Origin: Leptobacterium flavescens
GTDB taxonomy: Bacteria; Bacteroidota; Bacteroidia; Flavobacteriales; Flavobacteriaceae
Assembly: GCF_010671605.1 (NCBI RefSeq)
Contig: NZ_JAABOO010000002.1
Span: forward strand, 868,001 to 932,000
Direction: 5' to 3'
Length of the DNA: 64,000 nucleotides
Shown piece after piece: positions 45,042-52,897 of the stretch. The notes below the pieces were generated by a model. It searched no databases and was not told where the DNA came from. It saw nothing but the letters and a program-made list of their open reading frames with translations. The translations under genes and the position numbers were made by a program. Each line of letters starts with the position of its first letter. The stretch's first letter is position 1.

Positions 45042-45521
45042 CTATTTGGCGGGTCTCAGGCGAACGGTCCACTCAAAGTTAAAAGCAGATACCACATCCC
45101 CGTCTTTATCCACTCCTTCAGACCTCATCCATACGGTTCTGCCTTCTCCTGTATTTATGGTCTCTGTAATGGCTTTATCTATAAGATGACCGTCCTTACA
45201 GTTAAATGTTATCCTCCCTCTGGCCTTTTTACTAAAGGTAGCGTTGTTATTGGCAACCAGCATGGAAATATCCTTTCCGCTGGCTCTGATCCTGGAAATT
45301 ACCAGGGCTCCTGTGGTGAGTTCGGCGGCCATTCCCTGAACGGCCCAGAACATGGAATTGAACGGATTTTGATTGATCCAGCGGTGTTTTACCCTTACGG
45401 TACAGCTGGTATCATCTATATGTTTTACCCGAACTCCGCATAGCCATGCAGCAGGTAATTTAAAGAGAGTGAAGAAGTTAAGTTTAGCCGGAGTAAGTCC
45501 CATAGAATACAATTTATCCAT
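45042..45521 (-). CDS. DUF4442 protein (hotdog-fold thioesterase-like)
   Basis: A 159-residue protein of the DUF4442 family, whose fold is that of hotdog thioesterases. The motif NPFNSMFWAVQGMAAELTTGALV (about residues 51-73) holds the helix that normally carries the catalytic acid; Glu near 66 fits. It may act on acyl-CoA or a related thioester, but the substrate is unknown. It has a very good promoter (TTTG, 21 bases, TATTTTTG) only 11 bases before its ATG, so its mRNA is almost leaderless. Confidence 0.8.
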   Translation of the reverse strand: MDKLYSMGLTPAKLNFFTLFKLPAAWLCGVRVKHIDDTSCTVRVKHRWINQNPFNSMFWAVQGMAAELTTGALVISRIRASGKDISMLVANNNATFSKKARGRITFNCKDGHLIDKAITETINTGEGRTVWMRSEGVDKDGDVVSAFNFEWTVRLRPAK

Positions 45522-45531
45522 GACAAGTTAT

Positions 45532-45564
45532 CAAAAATATTTATAGCAAGCTGAAATCATCAAA
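45532..45564 (-). promoter_or_regulatory. Promoter of the DUF4442 gene
   Basis: On the minus strand TTTG (45561-45564), 21 bases, TATTTTTG (45532-45539): a full match to the Bacteroidota consensus. Expected start a few bases before the ATG. Confidence 0.65.
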
Positions 45565-45595
45565 TGTTAATTTTTTGTTAATATTTAGTACTTTG

Positions 45596-45629
45596 TTTTG
45601 CATAATACCTTCTTTTGGATATATATTTG
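45596..45629 (+). promoter_or_regulatory. Promoter of the DUF4870 gene
   Basis: TTTTG (45596-45600), 21 bases, TATATTTG (45622-45629), 19 bases before the ATG at 45649. Confidence 0.65.
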
Positions 45630-45648
45630 CATAAGAAAATAATATGTA

Positions 45649-46119
45649 ATGGACTCATCAATCAACAAACATCAAAAAAATCTGGCGGCATTCGTACACA
45701 TATCTACCTTTGCCAAATACTTTTTCCCTTTCGGGAATTTTATCATTCCGCTTATATTATGGACATCAAACAAAAACGAATCAGATTATATTGATCATCA
45801 CGGAAAACAAGCCCTGAATTTTCAGATCAGTATCCTATTGTACAGTATGGCTCTTGGTATTATTGCCATTCCGGTTATACTGTTTACCTCCTGGGATTTT
45901 ATAGGCTTTGCCGACATTTTTGAACACAATACCCATCATTTCGATCTCGATTTCGATAATGGTTTCAGGTTCAGAGGCGGATTGGCCTATCTGGGAATAG
46001 CGGGAGTATTGGCACTTGGTTTATTTGTACTGGATATTTACTGTACAATTACCGCCACCATCAGAGCTAACGAGGGAGTATTATACCGTTATCCCCTTAC
46101 CATCAACTTTATAAAATAA
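45649..46119 (+). CDS. DUF4870 membrane protein
   Basis: A 156-residue membrane protein of the DUF4870 family (Tic20-like in older annotation). Hallmarks are HKNLAAFVHISTFAKYFFPFGNFIIPLILW (about residues 8-38) and DHHGKQALNFQISILLYS (about 46-63), then two more membrane segments. It has a strong own promoter. It is followed after 22 bases by the small M50-like membrane protein and then the PadR-PspC genes, all on the same strand; together they may form an envelope-related group. Confidence 0.85.
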   Translation: MDSSINKHQKNLAAFVHISTFAKYFFPFGNFIIPLILWTSNKNESDYIDHHGKQALNFQISILLYSMALGIIAIPVILFTSWDFIGFADIFEHNTHHFDLDFDNGFRFRGGLAYLGIAGVLALGLFVLDIYCTITATIRANEGVLYRYPLTINFIK

Positions 46120-46141
46120 TTGTTTACAATAAACGGCAGAA

Positions 46142-46681
46142 ATGAAAACGCAACGAATAAATATTAAATACATAGCACTGTTGATCCTGGGGGTTCTTCT
46201 AAGTTTCGGCTTACACGAGTTAGCTCACTGGGCAATGGGAAAGTCGTTGGGTTACGATATGGGGATGACCCTTAACTCTGCCTTTTTAAAAAGCGGGGAG
46301 TACGCAAATTCCTTTGACAGGAATATGGTTACCGCAGCGGGCCCCCTGTTCACGATTTTTCAGGCGGTATTGTTCTTTTACATTATAAGAAGGACCGGGA
46401 ATTATTATTTCTATCCCTTTTTGCTGATCGCATTCTTTATGAGGTTTCTGGCCATGGGCCTTACCCCCATCAATCCGAATGACGAAGCAAGGATAAGTCA
46501 CTTTTTGGGGCTTGGGTACTGGATACTCCCGATTTTAGTTTGCCTGACCTTGTTTTACCTGGTAAGGACAACCACCATAGAGCAGAAATATTCGGTAAAA
46601 TTAAATGTGCTGAGCATAGTCCTCATCACCCTGTGTACCAGCGCAATAATTATGTCCGATCAATATATAAAGACCATTTAA
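46142..46681 (+). CDS. Small membrane protein with HExxH motif (M50-like)
   Basis: A 179-residue protein with about five membrane segments. The first (about residues 10-30) contains HELAH (25-29), the zinc-binding HExxH of site-2-type intramembrane proteases placed inside a helix as in family M50, and a later LTPINPNDEA (about 107-116) recalls the NPDG-type second motif with a candidate Asp ligand (114). It is much smaller than RseP and has no PDZ domain. I would call it a putative minimal M50 protease; a non-catalytic role is possible. Confidence 0.65.
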   Translation: MKTQRINIKYIALLILGVLLSFGLHELAHWAMGKSLGYDMGMTLNSAFLKSGEYANSFDRNMVTAAGPLFTIFQAVLFFYIIRRTGNYYFYPFLLIAFFMRFLAMGLTPINPNDEARISHFLGLGYWILPILVCLTLFYLVRTTTIEQKYSVKLNVLSIVLITLCTSAIIMSDQYIKTI

Positions 46682-46757
46682 ATAAGCAAACCAATTTCAT
46701 CAATCAATCAATCGATCAAAAAATGAACAGTTTTAACAATATCAAAAAACAAACTCT

Positions 46758-47096
46758 ATGAATATTGAAAACACTAAAGCGCAAATGCGTAAAGGTGTGC
46801 TGGAATACTGCATACTGTCCATCCTCAAGGATGAAGATAAATATGCTTCGGAGATTTTAAACACACTTAAAGACGCTAAAATGTTGGTGGTAGAAGGAAC
46901 AATTTATCCTCTGCTGACCAGGCTGAAAAATACGGGTTTACTCAACTATCGATGGGAAGAATCCACCTCCGGGCCTCCGCGCAAATACTATCAGTTAACG
47001 GAAACGGGGAAAATATTTTTAAAAGAATTGACCACTACGTGGGATGAACTAAAAAATGCAGTTAATATAGTAACAAGCCAAAAACAAGAAAAATGA
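46758..47096 (+). CDS. PadR family transcriptional regulator
   Basis: A 112-residue winged-helix regulator of the PadR family, with the helix-turn-helix at about residues 10-75 (RKGVLEYCILSILKDEDKYASEIL and EGTIYPLLTRLKNTGLLNYRWEE) and a short C-terminal dimer helix (PadR-s2 type). It overlaps the PspC gene by ATGA, and this PadR-PspC pair is common in Bacteroidota, where PadR probably represses its own operon. The upstream stretch holds a CAATCAATCAATC tract (about 46698-46712). Confidence 0.92.
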   Translation: MNIENTKAQMRKGVLEYCILSILKDEDKYASEILNTLKDAKMLVVEGTIYPLLTRLKNTGLLNYRWEESTSGPPRKYYQLTETGKIFLKELTTTWDELKNAVNIVTSQKQEK

Positions 47097-48805
47097 ATAA
47101 AACTATAAACATAAATTTAGCAGGAACGTTTTTTCACATTGATGAAGATGCGTATCTAAAATTGCAGGGCTATTTAGATGCTATTAGACGTTCATTCTCC
47201 GATACTCAGGGAAGAGATGAGATCATCTCTGACATAGAGGCGCGTATTGCTGAGCTTTTTACCGAAAAGATGGAAAATGACAGACAGGTGATCAGCACTA
47301 AGGAAGTTGATGCTGTAATTGCGGTAATGGGACAACCTGAGGACTACCTGGTGGATGAAGAGATCTTTGACGATGAGCCTAAAAAGAGAACCAAAAGCAG
47401 TACGGCCAGTTCCAAGAAGCTTTACAGGGATATGGATGATAAATATATAGGAGGGGTTTGTTCCGGTTTAGGATATTATCTCGGAATAGATGCCGTTTGG
47501 GTACGCCTTCTGTTTATCCTTTTCACTATTTTTTCCGGTTTCGGATTGATAGCTTATATCCTGTTCTGGATCCTGGCACCTGAAGCCAGTACTACTTCCC
47601 AGAAGATTGCAATGACCGGAGATCCGGTCAATATCAGCAATATTGAAAAAAAAGTTAAGGAAGGATTCGATAATGTAGCCGAAAAGGTAAAGGATGTCGA
47701 TTATGAAAAGATAGGCAACAACGTAAAATCCGGCTCAAAGGGTTTTTTCGATACCCTGGGTGATATCATAGTTTTCTTCTTTAAAATTATTGCGAAGTTT
47801 ATCGGGATCATCCTCCTGATAACAGGTGCGGCTACCCTTATTGGTCTTTTTGTAGGCCTGTTTACCGTAGGGATAGCAGATATCATCCATATACCAGGAA
47901 TCGATTTTGTGGATATCTTTAACACTTCAGGAACCCCGATCTGGCTGGCATCGCTTATTACGTTCTTTGCCGTAGGGATCCCGTTCTTCTTCCTCTTTTA
48001 CTTAGGATTGAAGATCCTTGTAAACAACCTTAAGTCAATAGGAAATATTGCAAAATTCAGTCTGCTTGGACTATGGCTGATGTCTGTTGTAGGTCTGTTT
48101 ATTATGGGAGTAAGACAAGCTTCTGAGCACGCTTATACAGGAAGTACTGTAGTTAAGGAGGAGCTTTATCTGGCAGATCAGGATACGCTGCATATTAAAA
48201 TGAACGATAGTAATAACTATTCGGATCATTATTACAGAGATTCAAGGTTCGATATTGTAGTAGACAGAAATGACAATGAGCGTATTTACTCTGAAGATGT
48301 TATCTTTAATATCAGACAATCAGAAGATTCCCTGGCTTATATCAACATTCGCAAGGAAGCTGACGGACGCAACTTTAAAAGTGCGAGAAACAGAGCGGAA
48401 AACATAGAATACAATTATGAGCTTAAGGATAATACCTTGATCCTGGACGACTTCCTGACCACTCCGCTGGAGAATAAATTCAGGGATCAGGAGATAAGAA
48501 TTTCCATCTATGTTCCGGAAGGAACAGTAATAGTCTTTGACGATTCGACATACAGCGGTATAGGAAGAAGTACGAATTACGAGCCTAACTACAGCAGGTC
48601 GAGTATCATTAACCACAAATGGAAAATGAATGATGACAACGAACTACATTGTATTGATTGTGAAGATGAAGATGACAGTGAAGAAGACGAGACAAATCGT
48701 GTTCTGATAGACGAAGAGGGTATTGATATCAAGGTAGAGGACAAAGACGGAGACAAGCTGGAAATGAAGCTTGATGAAAACGGATTAAAAATAGAAACCA
48801 CATAA
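47093..48805 (+). CDS. PspC domain membrane protein
   Basis: A 570-residue protein with a long N-terminal cytosolic part, a PspC domain (about residues 100-165: RDMDDKYIGGVCSGLGYYLGID then a membrane helix), four more membrane segments to about residue 345, and a large C-terminal exported domain rich in charged residues ending in an acidic tail. PspC is the membrane sensor partner of the phage-shock response; this long Bacteroidota form has fused an adhesin-like C-terminal half. It is coupled to PadR and precedes a head-GIN lipoprotein, matching the gene order PadR-PspC-GIN. Confidence 0.88.
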   Translation: MNKTININLAGTFFHIDEDAYLKLQGYLDAIRRSFSDTQGRDEIISDIEARIAELFTEKMENDRQVISTKEVDAVIAVMGQPEDYLVDEEIFDDEPKKRTKSSTASSKKLYRDMDDKYIGGVCSGLGYYLGIDAVWVRLLFILFTIFSGFGLIAYILFWILAPEASTTSQKIAMTGDPVNISNIEKKVKEGFDNVAEKVKDVDYEKIGNNVKSGSKGFFDTLGDIIVFFFKIIAKFIGIILLITGAATLIGLFVGLFTVGIADIIHIPGIDFVDIFNTSGTPIWLASLITFFAVGIPFFFLFYLGLKILVNNLKSIGNIAKFSLLGLWLMSVVGLFIMGVRQASEHAYTGSTVVKEELYLADQDTLHIKMNDSNNYSDHYYRDSRFDIVVDRNDNERIYSEDVIFNIRQSEDSLAYINIRKEADGRNFKSARNRAENIEYNYELKDNTLILDDFLTTPLENKFRDQEIRISIYVPEGTVIVFDDSTYSGIGRSTNYEPNYSRSSIINHKWKMNDDNELHCIDCEDEDDSEEDETNRVLIDEEGIDIKVEDKDGDKLEMKLDENGLKIETT

Positions 48806-48832
48806 AAATTTAGTTAGTAGTGACGATTAATG

Positions 48833-48894
48833 GTTGTCAGTCCCTAAACAACCAATCAAAAAAACGAAAACCAACCAAAAAAAGGACTGGCAAC
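48833..48894 (+). repeat. Long-looped inverted repeat between PspC and GIN genes
   Basis: GTTGTCAGTCC (48833-48843) pairs over 11 positions with GGACTGGCAAC (48884-48894, one G-T) across a 40-base loop made almost only of A and C. No T run follows, so it is not a normal terminator; it may be an mRNA processing or stabilising element. Confidence 0.45.
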
Positions 48895-48950
48895 TGTTAA
48901 TCTGATAAAAAAACAATCAAGAAAAACAAAACAATCTAAAGCGTAACGTT

Positions 48951-49676
48951 ATGACAACACTATCAAAAATCATTATTACAGTATTGATCTCCTTACTGTT
49001 TGTCTCCTGCCAATTCGATATTAATCTCGGGGAAGGTAAAAGAGGAAACGGGAATGTAGTTACTGAAAAAAGAGCTGCAGATGAAGATTTCACAGTAGTT
49101 AAAGCTACTGAGGGCCTGGACGTGTATGTAACGCAGGATAATAAAACCAGCATTACGGTAGAAGCCGATGAAAATGTCATCGAGCTTATCAGAACAGACA
49201 TCAGAAACGGAGTACTTCACATTCATACCGAAGAGCGAATCGGACGTGCCAAGTCCAAAAAGGTTCATGTAAGCTTGCCGGATATCGCCGCATTGAGAAG
49301 TACCAGCGGAGCTGATCTTTACGGAACTGATGTAATAAAAGCAGACAAGATCGAACTGAGCAGTAACAGCGGTGCCGATCTTAAGGTAGAAGTAGAAGCT
49401 ACCGAGGTAGAATGTGATACCAGCAGCGGTGCCGATATCGTTGTTTCCGGAACTGCCGACCTTCTGATTGCCGACGCAAGCAGCGGAAGTGATATCAGAG
49501 CGGGGAAACTGGTAGTTTCTAAGTGTATTGCCGATGCCAGCAGCGGCGCGGATATTAAAGTAAATGCTACGGATGAATTAACGGCAAATGCTTCCAGCGG
49601 AGGAGATGTACGTTACTCGGGAGATCCTGTGGTTAAAAAGAGAAGATCTTCTGCAGGAGGCGTTTACAAACAATAG
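48951..49676 (+). CDS. Head GIN domain lipoprotein (DUF2807)
   Basis: A 241-residue lipoprotein (lipobox FVSC, Cys about residue 20) with the DUF2807 beta-solenoid. Repeat units read SSGADI, SSGSDI or SSGGDV and recur about six times between residues 115 and 222, a different repeat sequence from the family member at 7294 (VAGSGDI), yet the same GN(I/V)VT-E-R beginning. It is separated from PspC by 145 bases including a long inverted repeat and ends in a strong terminator. Likely an outer-membrane-associated partner of the PspC system. Confidence 0.85.
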   Translation: MTTLSKIIITVLISLLFVSCQFDINLGEGKRGNGNVVTEKRAADEDFTVVKATEGLDVYVTQDNKTSITVEADENVIELIRTDIRNGVLHIHTEERIGRAKSKKVHVSLPDIAALRSTSGADLYGTDVIKADKIELSSNSGADLKVEVEATEVECDTSSGADIVVSGTADLLIADASSGSDIRAGKLVVSKCIADASSGADIKVNATDELTANASSGGDVRYSGDPVVKKRRSSAGGVYKQ

Positions 49677-49720
49677 ATAAACATCCAATCAACCTAACCA
49701 ATATCTAAATCTAACCAACT

Positions 49721-49752
49721 AAAAAGGGCATCCTCTCGAGGGTGCCCTTTTA
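49721..49752. terminator. Bidirectional terminator between GIN gene and trxB
   Basis: AAAAGGGCATCCTC pairs with GAGGGTGCCCTTTT (49722-49751, one G-T) with T runs on both strands; it serves both convergent genes. Confidence 0.88.
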
Positions 49753-49777
49753 CTTTATTGTAATTCAGTTAAACTGA

Positions 49778-50752
49778 TTAGCTTTCTACCTGCTCTTCTT
49801 TAAGCGATTCTACCGATGCCAGGTAACGCTCCGCATCCAATGCAGCCATACATCCTGTACCCGCAGCAGTTACTGCCTGTCTGTATTCCTTATCCTGAAC
49901 ATCTCCGGCCGCGAATACTCCGGGAATATTGGTCTTCGTAGACTTTCCTTCGGTAATAAGGTATCCGGTATCGTCCATATCCAACTGCTCTTTAAAGATA
50001 TCGGTATTAGGTTTATGACCAATGGCAATAAAGAGTCCGGTTATTGAAATATCTTCCTTTTCCCCACTCTGATTATTAACCATTCTCAAACCTTCAACTA
50101 CCTGCTCTCCAAGAACCTCATCAACTTCGGTATTATAACGCACTTCTATATTCTTCATGGCGTTTACCCTGTGCTGCATCGCTTTGGAAGCTCTCATATA
50201 ATCTTTTCTCACCAACATGGTAACCTTTTTACAGATATTGGCCAGATAAGTAGCTTCTTCTGCTGCGGTATCTCCTGCTCCTACAATAGCAACATCCTGT
50301 CCCTTATAAAAGAAACCGTCGCATACGGCACAGGCAGAAACTCCACCGCCTCTTAAACGCTGCTCACTGGGCAGTCCCAGGTATTTGGCAGTAGCTCCGG
50401 TAGAAATAATTACCGTCTCCGCCTCTATTTCCTTATTGTTATCTACTGTTACTTTATGGATACCTCCCTCTTCCTTGTTAAAGTCGACTTTGGTTACCAT
50501 TCCGATGCGAACTTCAGTTCCGAAACGCTCGGCCTGTTGTTGCAATTGCACCATCATGGTAGGGCCGTCTACTCCTTCCGGATATCCCGGAAAGTTATCT
50601 ACTTCGGTAGTGGTTGTCAGCTGCCCTCCGGGCTCCATTCCAGTGTACATTACCGGTTTCAGATCTGCTCTTGCAGCATAGATGGCCGCCGTGTAACCTG
50701 CTGGCCCTGAACCGATGATCAAACATTTAATTCTTTCAATTGTATCAGACAT
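49778..50752 (-). CDS. trxB: Thioredoxin-disulfide reductase
   Basis: TrxB passes electrons from NADPH to thioredoxin. The 324-residue product has FAD-binding GSGPAGYTAAIYAARA (about residues 12-27), redox CAVCDGFFYKGQ (Cys about 139 and 142), NADPH-binding GAGDTAAEEATYLA (about 154-167) and the C-terminal GVFAAGDVQDKEYRQAVTAAGTGC. Length is standard. The ATG at 50752 (MSDTIERI) is preferred; an in-frame TTG lies 15 bases upstream. It can reduce the thioredoxin that recycles cytosolic MsrB. Confidence 0.96.
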   Translation of the reverse strand: MSDTIERIKCLIIGSGPAGYTAAIYAARADLKPVMYTGMEPGGQLTTTTEVDNFPGYPEGVDGPTMMVQLQQQAERFGTEVRIGMVTKVDFNKEEGGIHKVTVDNNKEIEAETVIISTGATAKYLGLPSEQRLRGGGVSACAVCDGFFYKGQDVAIVGAGDTAAEEATYLANICKKVTMLVRKDYMRASKAMQHRVNAMKNIEVRYNTEVDEVLGEQVVEGLRMVNNQSGEKEDISITGLFIAIGHKPNTDIFKEQLDMDDTGYLITEGKSTKTNIPGVFAAGDVQDKEYRQAVTAAGTGCMAALDAERYLASVESLKEEQVES

Positions 50753-50780
50753 AATAATTGTACTCAAAATAATTACATAA

Positions 50781-50788
50781 CAAAAGTA
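50781..50788 (-). promoter_or_regulatory. -7 element of trxB
   Basis: TACTTTTG on the minus strand matches TAnnTTTG, 28 bases before the trxB ATG. The remaining gap (50789-51018) has no recognisable feature. Confidence 0.45.
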
Positions 50789-51018
50789 GGTTTTTTGTTT
50801 AGAATCTTACATTTTTCCAATCAAAAGTTGCAATGAAAAAATAAATAAGATCGATTGGAGATTGCAATAATGGAACGCCCGTAACCAAATACACTCCTCC
50901 CATACCCCCAAAAGCCCCGAAATAGCACAGTACTCGTGAATAATTATTGGGCTATGTCAATTTTATTTTGTATCTTTTATGAACTAACATTTTGATTTTC
51001 AACTAATAAATCCGCTAT

Positions 51019-51453
51019 ATGAAAACCGCACTTTATCTTTTTGCTTTAATTTTAGTTCTGGGATCTTTCTCGGAAAGAGATCGCCAGAAGTATACATTAG
51101 ATGGAACATGGGAGTTAATAGATCAGTACACCTATGACGGTACGCATGTTACCGATACCATCCCGAACAATGACGGGTACAGACAAATAAAAATGTACAA
51201 CAGTGGAAGGGTCATGTGGACCCGCTTTGTTCCCAAGGACTCTGTAGACTGGTTCGGATATGGTTCCTATTCCAATACGGATAGCACCCTTACGGAAACC
51301 CTCGAATACGGTTCTGCTTCTATGATGAAGATCATAGATTCTATGCGCGTTTTTAAATTTGAACTGCACCTGGAAAAAGAATTTTTTCAGCAGATCACTG
51401 TAGATGAGGAAGGGCATAAGATCTTTTCCGAAAATTACAGAAGACTCCACTAA
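51019..51453 (+). CDS. Small exported lipocalin-like protein of unknown function
   Basis: A 144-residue protein with an N-terminal hydrophobic leader (about residues 1-18) and a compact beta domain starting LDGTWELIDQYTYDG, the G-T-W motif of lipocalin-like families, and ending in ENYRR. About eight strands can be expected. No paralogue or catalytic motif was seen in the window. It is monocistronic with a terminator about 27 bases past the stop. The name is a structural guess and the function unknown. Confidence 0.65.
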   Translation: MKTALYLFALILVLGSFSERDRQKYTLDGTWELIDQYTYDGTHVTDTIPNNDGYRQIKMYNSGRVMWTRFVPKDSVDWFGYGSYSNTDSTLTETLEYGSASMMKIIDSMRVFKFELHLEKEFFQQITVDEEGHKIFSENYRRLH

Positions 51454-51479
51454 ATACCATTTTTATTATATAATGAAAG

Positions 51480-51510
51480 ATGCCTTGAAGAAATTCAGGG
51501 CATTTTTTTT
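51480..51510 (+). terminator. Rho-independent terminator
   Basis: A 10-bp stem (51480-51489 with 51494-51503, one G-T) with a GAAA tetraloop is followed by eight T. It ends the lipocalin-like gene. Confidence 0.85.
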
Positions 51511-51536
51511 AGTACATTTATCAAAACTATTGACCT

Positions 51537-52838
51537 ATGAAAAAAATATACCTTTTTTCCTTCTCCCTCCTGCTAAATATTGCTGTCTCATGGGCACAGC
51601 CGGGTACGGAAGTCTATCTTTTTAAACTGAGCAAAAATCTGGAGTTAAGCACTCCTCAAAATACTTCCGGAAATCCGGGCTTTTACGATAATCAACCTTC
51701 CTTTCTGAACAATAATACCTTGCTTTTTTCCTCTACCAGGAACGGGCAGACAGATATCAGGAAAGTAGGGCTGGATAACGGAGAAGATGTATGGATTACG
51801 GCAACGGACGGAAGTGAATACTCTCCGCTTAAGATCCCCGGAAGGGAAGCAGCATCCTCTATCCGTCTCGACAAGGACGGAAAGCAATTGCTTTACGCTT
51901 ATAATTTTAAAGACGGGAAACCGGAGGTACTCGTTAATGACCTGGTGATCGGTTATCACGTTTGGTTTGACAAGGATCATATTGTTTCCTTCGTTCTCGG
52001 AGAAGAATCCTCCCTGGTGGTCTCCGACCTGAAAAATGGTAGCAATAAGACCTATCAGAAAAAGATCGGGCGTTCCCTGCATAAGATCCCCGGTTCTAAG
52101 CTCATCAGTTATATCAGCAAGGAAAATGATCAGTGGGAGATCCGTTCTCTGGATCCGCTTACCGGAAATTCCAAATTAATTGTCCCGACGCTGGAAAATG
52201 CAGAAGATATGTGCTGGACACCAGACGGGACCATTATCATGGGAAAAGGTGATACTTTGTATAAATACGATCCGAAGACCGATTCTGAGTGGACAAAACT
52301 TATTTCTCTTTCTTCCTTCGGTCTTGACGGGATTACACGGGTATCTGTAAGTCCGCAGGGCGATAAAATTGCCGTGGTGGTTACCGAAAAACCAAGCGAG
52401 TTCCAATCGAATACCATTCAAATGGGAGTGGTTGTTTCCGATATGGAAAGATCCCTGGATTTTTATAAGAATATCCTGGGGATGAAAGAAACCGGTGGTT
52501 TTGATATAAATTCAGATTTCGGAAAGCGATCCGGCTTGTCAAACGGACTTCCGTTTCAGGTAAAGATCCTCAAATTGGAAGACAGTCCTCAGGCCAACCA
52601 GTTCAAACTGGTTAGCTTTGGAAAGAAACGTGCTTCAATTCCCGAACATATACAGGATGATACAGGAGTACAGTATATCACAATTTTTGTGAATTCTGTA
52701 ACACCTTTTCTTAACCGCATCAGGGAAAACAATATAGAGTTATTGGGAGAAACACCAATAAAACTAGGTGATAACCGAAATTTCCTGCTTATACGCGACC
52801 CCGACGGCATTTTTGTAGAGCTGATCGGTAATGATTAA
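51537..52838 (+). CDS. Exported beta-propeller/VOC fusion protein
   Basis: A 433-residue exported protein (signal peptide to about residue 21, cleavage after SWAQ). Residues about 30-290 resemble a TolB/PD40-like beta-propeller, with PSFLNNNTLLFSSTRNGQTDIRKV (about 53-76) and VSPQGDKIAVVV (about 280-291). Residues about 297-432 form a glyoxalase/VOC domain, opening QMGVVVSDMERSLDFYKNILGM and closing RDPDGIFVELIG, where the Glu is the usual metal ligand. I do not know of this domain order from a characterised protein. The gene is followed by a nitrilase on the same strand. Confidence 0.75.
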   Translation: MKKIYLFSFSLLLNIAVSWAQPGTEVYLFKLSKNLELSTPQNTSGNPGFYDNQPSFLNNNTLLFSSTRNGQTDIRKVGLDNGEDVWITATDGSEYSPLKIPGREAASSIRLDKDGKQLLYAYNFKDGKPEVLVNDLVIGYHVWFDKDHIVSFVLGEESSLVVSDLKNGSNKTYQKKIGRSLHKIPGSKLISYISKENDQWEIRSLDPLTGNSKLIVPTLENAEDMCWTPDGTIIMGKGDTLYKYDPKTDSEWTKLISLSSFGLDGITRVSVSPQGDKIAVVVTEKPSEFQSNTIQMGVVVSDMERSLDFYKNILGMKETGGFDINSDFGKRSGLSNGLPFQVKILKLEDSPQANQFKLVSFGKKRASIPEHIQDDTGVQYITIFVNSVTPFLNRIRENNIELLGETPIKLGDNRNFLLIRDPDGIFVELIGND

Positions 52839-52897
52839 AAACTGGGTATTTTGACTAATTTAGTAGCACAAATTACCCTCGGTGAATAACCCATAGT

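Noticed and set aside
46698-46712. CAATCAATCAATC tract as a phase-variable repeat
   Set aside because: Only about three imperfect units and outside a coding region or a clear promoter spacer.
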